Positions 59,819 to 64,000 of a stretch of DNA of 64,000 bases are shown here, one piece after another (the stretch's first letter is position 1; each line of letters begins with the position of its first letter). A program made the position numbers and the translations under genes. Source of the DNA: Bryobacteraceae bacterium (GTDB lineage Bacteria > Acidobacteriota > Terriglobia > Bryobacterales > Bryobacteraceae); NCBI GenBank assembly GCA_026129905.1, contig JAHCHE010000017.1, forward strand, positions 124,001 through 188,000, in the 5' to 3' direction. The notes below the pieces were generated by a model. The model saw only the letters and a program-made list of their open reading frames with translations. It made no database searches and was not told the DNA's origin.

Positions 59819-61162
59819 CTATTCGATGCTCGCCAATCCCTCCTCGGGCTTCAGGCCGATTCCCGCTTCGGCCGGAACGCGAAGATTTCCGGCTTCGCCG
59901 CTCTTCACCAGCGCCCAGCGGTACAGGATCGGCGCGGCTAGCTCGTTCAGCGCCACCACCGCGAATACCAGCGCCGACGCCGCTTCGCCAAACTGCGGAA
60001 AGCTCCGCGCGAACAACAGCGCCAGCGCCAGCGCGAGGCCCGCTTGCGGCAGGAGGCCGAATCCGGCGAAGCGGCGGACCACGTCGGGCGACCCGGCTAC
60101 CCTTGCCGCGATCCTCGAGCCCGACAGAAAACTGCACGCCCGCACCAGTACGAAAACCGCCGCCGGGACGCCGACGACGGTTAACGCGCCGAGGTGAATC
60201 GTCGCGCCGGCCACGGCGAAGAAGCTTACGTACACGGGGAAGGAAGCCGCCTCGATTTCCCCATGTAAGCGGTCCCCGAACCGGGTGAAGTTGCGGACGA
60301 GCATGCCCGCGCACAGGCCGATCAACAATGGATCCAGCCGTACCCGCTGGCCCACCTCCGCGACCAGGAACCCGGTCGTGATGACGAACAGCGCCCCTCC
60401 TCCTTTTACGCCGCGAAGGTACGTGGCGATCAGAGTCCCGATTAACAGGCCTGCGCCGCCGGAACCGAAGATCTCCCATGCCAGCGCGCTTCCCGTAATC
60501 GCCTCCTCGACGCCGCTGCCCACCAGGCTCTTCGCGACGGACGACACCACCGCGAACAGGACAATCACCACCAGGTCCGAGACCACCACGACGCCCAGCA
60601 CGGTCCTAGCCAACGGACCGTCCGCGTCCATCTCTTTTCGCAACGCCACAACCACCGCCGGCGACTGCGAAGCCATCGTCACGCCCAATACCAGCGCTAC
60701 CGCCAGCGCCTGTAGTTGCGTTAGGTTGGCGGTGAACGGAAGGAGTTCCCGCAGCAGAAACGCGGCCGCGGTGATGACCAGAACCGTTCCCAGCACGGCG
60801 ATCAGCGTCATCCACAGGATGCCCCGCAACAGCGGCCTCACCGTTCGGAAATCCATCTCCGTCCCCGCCGTAAGCGCGATCAGCGCGATGGCCACGCCGT
60901 TGAAGATCCGCAACTGTTCCAGCATCGGCTCCGACACCAGGTTCATCAGGTGGGGACCGGATACGATGCCCAGCACCAGGTAGCCCGTAAGCTGCGGCAA
61001 CCGCAATTGCCGGAAGAGGTTCCCCGCGAACAGCGCGGCCAGCAAGATGAAGCCGGCGCCCAGCGTCGTTGCGGCCGGACCGCTTCCCAGGCCCGGCTGA
61101 GGAGAGAAGGTCCGGGCGGCGTGCATCAGGCCGAGAATGGATATCAACAGCAGGATTTGCAC
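59819..61162 (-). CDS. Kef/CPA2-type cation:proton antiporter, first of pair
   Basis: From the GTG at 61162 (11 bases after the upstream stop) the product has 447 residues and about 12 membrane segments, with QLTGYLVLGIVSGP, ALTAGTEMDFRTV, and LGVVVVSDLVVIVLFAVV, the CPA2 transport core. No TrkA-N or TrkA-C domain is present. The ion is not determined. It is coupled with the next antiporter. Confidence 0.85.
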   Translation of the reverse strand: MQILLLISILGLMHAARTFSPQPGLGSGPAATTLGAGFILLAALFAGNLFRQLRLPQLTGYLVLGIVSGPHLMNLVSEPMLEQLRIFNGVAIALIALTAGTEMDFRTVRPLLRGILWMTLIAVLGTVLVITAAAFLLRELLPFTANLTQLQALAVALVLGVTMASQSPAVVVALRKEMDADGPLARTVLGVVVVSDLVVIVLFAVVSSVAKSLVGSGVEEAITGSALAWEIFGSGGAGLLIGTLIATYLRGVKGGGALFVITTGFLVAEVGQRVRLDPLLIGLCAGMLVRNFTRFGDRLHGEIEAASFPVYVSFFAVAGATIHLGALTVVGVPAAVFVLVRACSFLSGSRIAARVAGSPDVVRRFAGFGLLPQAGLALALALLFARSFPQFGEAASALVFAVVALNELAAPILYRWALVKSGEAGNLRVPAEAGIGLKPEEGLASIE

Positions 61163-61173
61163 GGTAAAGCCCC

Positions 61174-62766
61174 TCAGCCCGGCCGCAGCGCCCGGTTCTC
61201 TTCGCGATCCGCCGGCGGCTCCGCTACCATCGCCCCAGGGCCGGCGGCGCGCCGCGCTCCGCGCAATGAAAGCTGGAGACCGGCTTCCATAACGATGGCG
61301 CCGCCGATCACCGCCGTTACAATCCACGAAACCGTGGGTCCGAAGAACAGATCCTGCGCCGTGACAACGATCGCGATGGAAAGCGCGCCCATCGGGGCCT
61401 TCTCCAGCACCCGCCTCTCATCCGGATTGAGGTCGTCAATCCAGTAGCGCCCTAACAGCCGGGCCGAAAGCCGTTTCGACGTTACCCGGCTGGCGACGAA
61501 CAGAACCATCAGCAGCCATGCCTGCCATTCCCAAGGCCGCCACAGCGCGCCGGCGATAACCAAAAACAGGAAGTAGATCGGCCGTTCCAGCCGCTCCAGA
61601 ACGTGGCGAACCTGCTCCCGCCACGCTCCCGCCAGGTTGATCACGATCGCCCCGGCGATGAAGCACACCGACACCGGCGACAGGCGGAGGAAGCTGGCCA
61701 TTCCCGCGGTGAACGCCACGGCGCCCAGCAGTACCGTTGTGAACTGCGGATCGCGGTTGATCCGGGTGAGCGTGGCCGAGACCACGATACCCATCGTCGT
61801 CCCGATGCCCAGAATGACGAAGAGCCAGCCCGTGCCCGGCAGGTGCCACGCCACAGTCGCTCCAGGAGGGCGGGAATAGGCGCTCACCAGCATCAGACCG
61901 AATACGCCGGCCAGTTGTTCGAATTCAATGATGCGCATGAGGCGCGCGGATGCGTTTTGTCCGGAGGCGGCAAGGAACTGGGGCGCGCTACGCGCGGTCA
62001 TGGCGCCCGCCGTCGCCAGCAGGAACGCGTCGCGCATCACCCCCGGCGTGGACACCGATTCCCCCGTCAGAAACAGCGCCACCCCGCAGGCCAGCAGTAT
62101 CGCGGCGATCGGCAGCGCCGTGGTAAGCAGCAGCGCGGTTCCGACGCCGGCGGGAAGCCCCTCGAATGTGCGCGCATCGAATCGCGATCCGATCACGAAT
62201 CCGATCCAGCCCAGCCCGAGCGACAGCAGCGGCGCGACGTCCCGCAGGATATCGGGCGTCAGCACGCCGACCGCTGGATGACTGGCGAGGAGGCCCAGCA
62301 AAACGAACGGCAGCCCGACCGTGACCATGTGCCCGATGTTGAGACGGCGCTCGATCTGTTGGAACCGCCGGTGGCCTCCAAGGTAGGCCAGCACCATTAG
62401 CCCTACCAGCCCGATGATCGCCCGGATCACCGCGCCCGCTGTCGGCGGCGCCACCGCGACATCCGGGGACCGTCCCAGCAGCGTTTCGCTCTGCCGCTGC
62501 GGCAACACGCCCGGAGTGGGGTCGATGTGCGGCGGTGGAGGAGGGATGAAGATGACGTCCGGGGGACTTGCCTCCGGCAGCACAAACGGTTGAGGCGCCG
62601 GCCGGCGCGCCGGTTTCCACTGCGGCGGTTCCTGCGGCTCCGGCGGCGCGGGCGCCTGACATACGGCCTCCCAGGCGAACGCAAAAAGCCCCGCCGCCAG
62701 TACCAGCCTCCAGCCCCGGCGCGGCCCGGTCGCGTTCGGTACCCGGTATCCCAATGGGGGCGTCAC
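61174..62766 (-). CDS. Kef/CPA2-type membrane protein with proline-rich N-terminus, second of pair
   Basis: The 530-residue product starts at GTG 62766. After a first hydrophobic segment (about residues 20-36) come 75 proline-rich residues (APPEPQEPPQWKPARRPAPQ, FIPPPPPHIDPTP), then about 12 membrane segments with the CPA2-like fold (ALWRPWEWQAW, VLEKAPMGALSIAIVV). Key ion-binding acids of CPA2 are not obvious, so it may be a regulatory or structural partner of the downstream antiporter. Confidence 0.7.
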   Translation of the reverse strand: MTPPLGYRVPNATGPRRGWRLVLAAGLFAFAWEAVCQAPAPPEPQEPPQWKPARRPAPQPFVLPEASPPDVIFIPPPPPHIDPTPGVLPQRQSETLLGRSPDVAVAPPTAGAVIRAIIGLVGLMVLAYLGGHRRFQQIERRLNIGHMVTVGLPFVLLGLLASHPAVGVLTPDILRDVAPLLSLGLGWIGFVIGSRFDARTFEGLPAGVGTALLLTTALPIAAILLACGVALFLTGESVSTPGVMRDAFLLATAGAMTARSAPQFLAASGQNASARLMRIIEFEQLAGVFGLMLVSAYSRPPGATVAWHLPGTGWLFVILGIGTTMGIVVSATLTRINRDPQFTTVLLGAVAFTAGMASFLRLSPVSVCFIAGAIVINLAGAWREQVRHVLERLERPIYFLFLVIAGALWRPWEWQAWLLMVLFVASRVTSKRLSARLLGRYWIDDLNPDERRVLEKAPMGALSIAIVVTAQDLFFGPTVSWIVTAVIGGAIVMEAGLQLSLRGARRAAGPGAMVAEPPADREENRALRPG

Positions 62767-62789
62767 AAATCCCAGGATCCCCCTTTTCC

Positions 62790-63704
62790 TCAGTAGAACG
62801 AGACGCCGATCTCGCCCGCTACGCGCTGGATGTAGCGCTTGCCCTCATCGTACTCTTCCGCCGTCTTCAGGTGCTCCAGCATCAGTGGCGCGTCCTGTTC
62901 CAGCCGCGCCAGTTCCGACAGGTAGGTCCGGTAATCCATTGACCCTCGGCCCGGTATCACCTCGACGAAATGCACGTTCATCTCCGGCAGCCAGTCGAGA
63001 TCCTTGGCATGGCACGAGGTGATCCAGGGCCCCAGCTTTCGGAAGCAATCCTTGATGAACGCCGCGTTCTCGTAGAACTTCTCCGGGCTGCTGATTCCGT
63101 TGCAGACGTCGATATGTACGGCGAACGGTTTCCGATCCACCGCCTTCAGCAGCTTCAAATACGAGTCGGCGTCGTTGGGAATCGCCCAACCCATCATTTC
63201 TATTGTGAACTTCGTCCGTGCGGGCTTCACCTCGTCGATCACCTTCCGGCAGTTCTCCACGGTCGCGTCGAAGAACTCTTTCGAGAAGTTCTTCGGATGC
63301 GGGCCGTACCAGACCTTCGGATTGTACGAGCCGGCAATATCCACGCAGCAGCGCGCGTTTACCGCCTCGGCCAGCGCCAGCCGCTCGGTGACGTAGCGCA
63401 GGTTTTCGCGCCGGGCCGCCGGATCCGGATCCAGCATATTCTTCCACGCGCCCACTTCCGCGATCGCGACGTTTTCGGCCGCGAAGGCTTTCTCGATCTC
63501 GCGCGTTCGAACCGCGTCCTTTACGTCCGCCTGCGGACAGTATGCCGCGCTGTAGCCCAGTCGGCGATGTTCCCGGGCCAGTTCGCGAGGATCGTCGCTC
63601 TTCAGGAATATCGGGCCGCCTAGGCGTATCCGCATGCCCGGCGCCGCCATTGCCGCTCCCGCCGCCGATGCCAGCAGCAGCGCGCGGCGACTAACATTGC
63701 TCAT
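62790..63704 (-). CDS. Exported sugar phosphate isomerase/epimerase-like TIM barrel
   Basis: The ATG at 63704 has GGGAGGC upstream. The 304-residue product begins with a Tat-like leader (SNVSRRALLLASAAG), then a xylose-isomerase-like barrel with EVGAWKNMLDPD, FTIEMMGWAIPND, VHIDVCNGI, CHAKDLDW and GRGSMDYRTYL. The Glu, Asp, His and Glu metal-binding positions look complete. It probably acts on a free sugar or inositol in the periplasm. Confidence 0.85.
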   Translation of the reverse strand: MSNVSRRALLLASAAGAAMAAPGMRIRLGGPIFLKSDDPRELAREHRRLGYSAAYCPQADVKDAVRTREIEKAFAAENVAIAEVGAWKNMLDPDPAARRENLRYVTERLALAEAVNARCCVDIAGSYNPKVWYGPHPKNFSKEFFDATVENCRKVIDEVKPARTKFTIEMMGWAIPNDADSYLKLLKAVDRKPFAVHIDVCNGISSPEKFYENAAFIKDCFRKLGPWITSCHAKDLDWLPEMNVHFVEVIPGRGSMDYRTYLSELARLEQDAPLMLEHLKTAEEYDEGKRYIQRVAGEIGVSFY

Positions 63705-63759
63705 GATTGCCTCCCATTCCAGCCGGCTGCGGCGCCCCTCGCGGCGCGCCTGGCCGCGA

Positions 63760-64000
63760 TCACATGCCCAACCTCTGGCCAACCAGTTGGCCGATGTAGT
63801 AATCCATGAATGCGTCCCGCTTCGGCTCCAGGCATACCGCAACCGGTTTCCCGCGAGCCTGGTCGATTCGTGTGTACCCTTCCTCGTCCACCACCAGCGG
63901 AAGCGTCTCGATCTTGCCGAAGAATGCGCCGGGTTTGGCCGTCTCGGCCACGGCCAGTTGGTCGTGCAGCGTCATGCGCGACCTCGGATTGTCCAGCCAC
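63760..64000 (-). CDS. C-terminal end of a gene that extends beyond the window
   Basis: The frame is open from the window edge to the TGA at 63760. The visible end has about 80 residues (RMTLHDQLAVAETAKPG, then GKIETLPLVVDEEGYTRIDQ, ending QLVGQRLGM). I do not recognise the family. It lies upstream of the exported TIM-barrel gene on the same strand, 55 bases away, so the two may be co-transcribed. Confidence 0.55.
   Translation of the reverse strand, partial: WLDNPRSRMTLHDQLAVAETAKPGAFFGKIETLPLVVDEEGYTRIDQARGKPVAVCLEPKRDAFMDYYIGQLVGQRLGM

Overview
The window is high-GC bacterial chromosome, most consistent with an acidobacterium of the Solibacter/Bryobacter group. The best lineage marker is the C-terminal domain of the Kelch protein at 29203-30897, which reads like the TIGR03437 domain expanded in Candidatus Solibacter. 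Tat-type leaders on sugar enzymes, a DUF4091 protein and many AP-superfamily hydrolases fit this. The assignment is an inference from sequence motifs, not from a search. Coding density is high and no gap exceeds about 225 bases. No phage, insertion sequence or CRISPR array is visible.

Layout. 1-4.7 kb (minus): a ThuA-like gene cut by the window edge, a decayed DUF433/DUF5615 toxin-antitoxin pair, a secreted M23 peptidase and an M48 metalloprotease with a long extra domain. 4.9-11.2 kb (minus): recO-glyQ-glyS-ppdK, closely packed. 11.4-12 kb (plus): a VapBC-type module. 12-18 kb: CocE/NonD hydrolase, glutamate:Na+ symporter, a MarR regulator with pirin, a fatty-acid desaturase and an RRM protein with a long leader. 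18-25 kb (minus): permease and ATP-grasp pair, rimO-yacG-pgpA, a TIG/NHL protein and cinA. 25-29 kb: a DUF62 SAM hydrolase, then nifS-mnmA and a lipid A-type acyltransferase. 29-34.4 kb: Kelch protein, aldo/keto reductase and two tandem enolase-superfamily enzymes.

34.4-42.5 kb (plus) is the most unusual block. Seven tightly packed genes encode three alkaline-phosphatase-superfamily enzymes, a 62-residue RHH-like protein that appears to start at ATT, an Oxa1/EMC3-like membrane protein, a stand-alone penicillin-binding transpeptidase domain, and a SpoIID-metallopeptidase fusion. Convergent to it at 42.5-48.6 kb lies a DUF1175 - alpha-2-macroglobulin - membrane protein cassette, so about 14 kb is devoted to the cell envelope.

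48.7-64 kb: MscS channel, BrnTA module, tRNA-Cys, UroD-like protein, a thioredoxin-like cytochrome c, the Pnkp/Hen1 RNA repair pair (pnkp carries a frameshift in a T-run), a DUF4091 protein with a small secreted Cache-like partner, DUF169, two Kef-type antiporters in tandem, a Tat-exported TIM-barrel protein and a truncated gene at the edge.

A recurring regulatory theme is a -10 hexamer lying exactly 6 nt before a GTG, TTG or ATG start with no Shine-Dalgarno sequence (hen1, marR, brnT, the acyltransferase and DUF169). This predicts a sizeable set of leaderless mRNAs.
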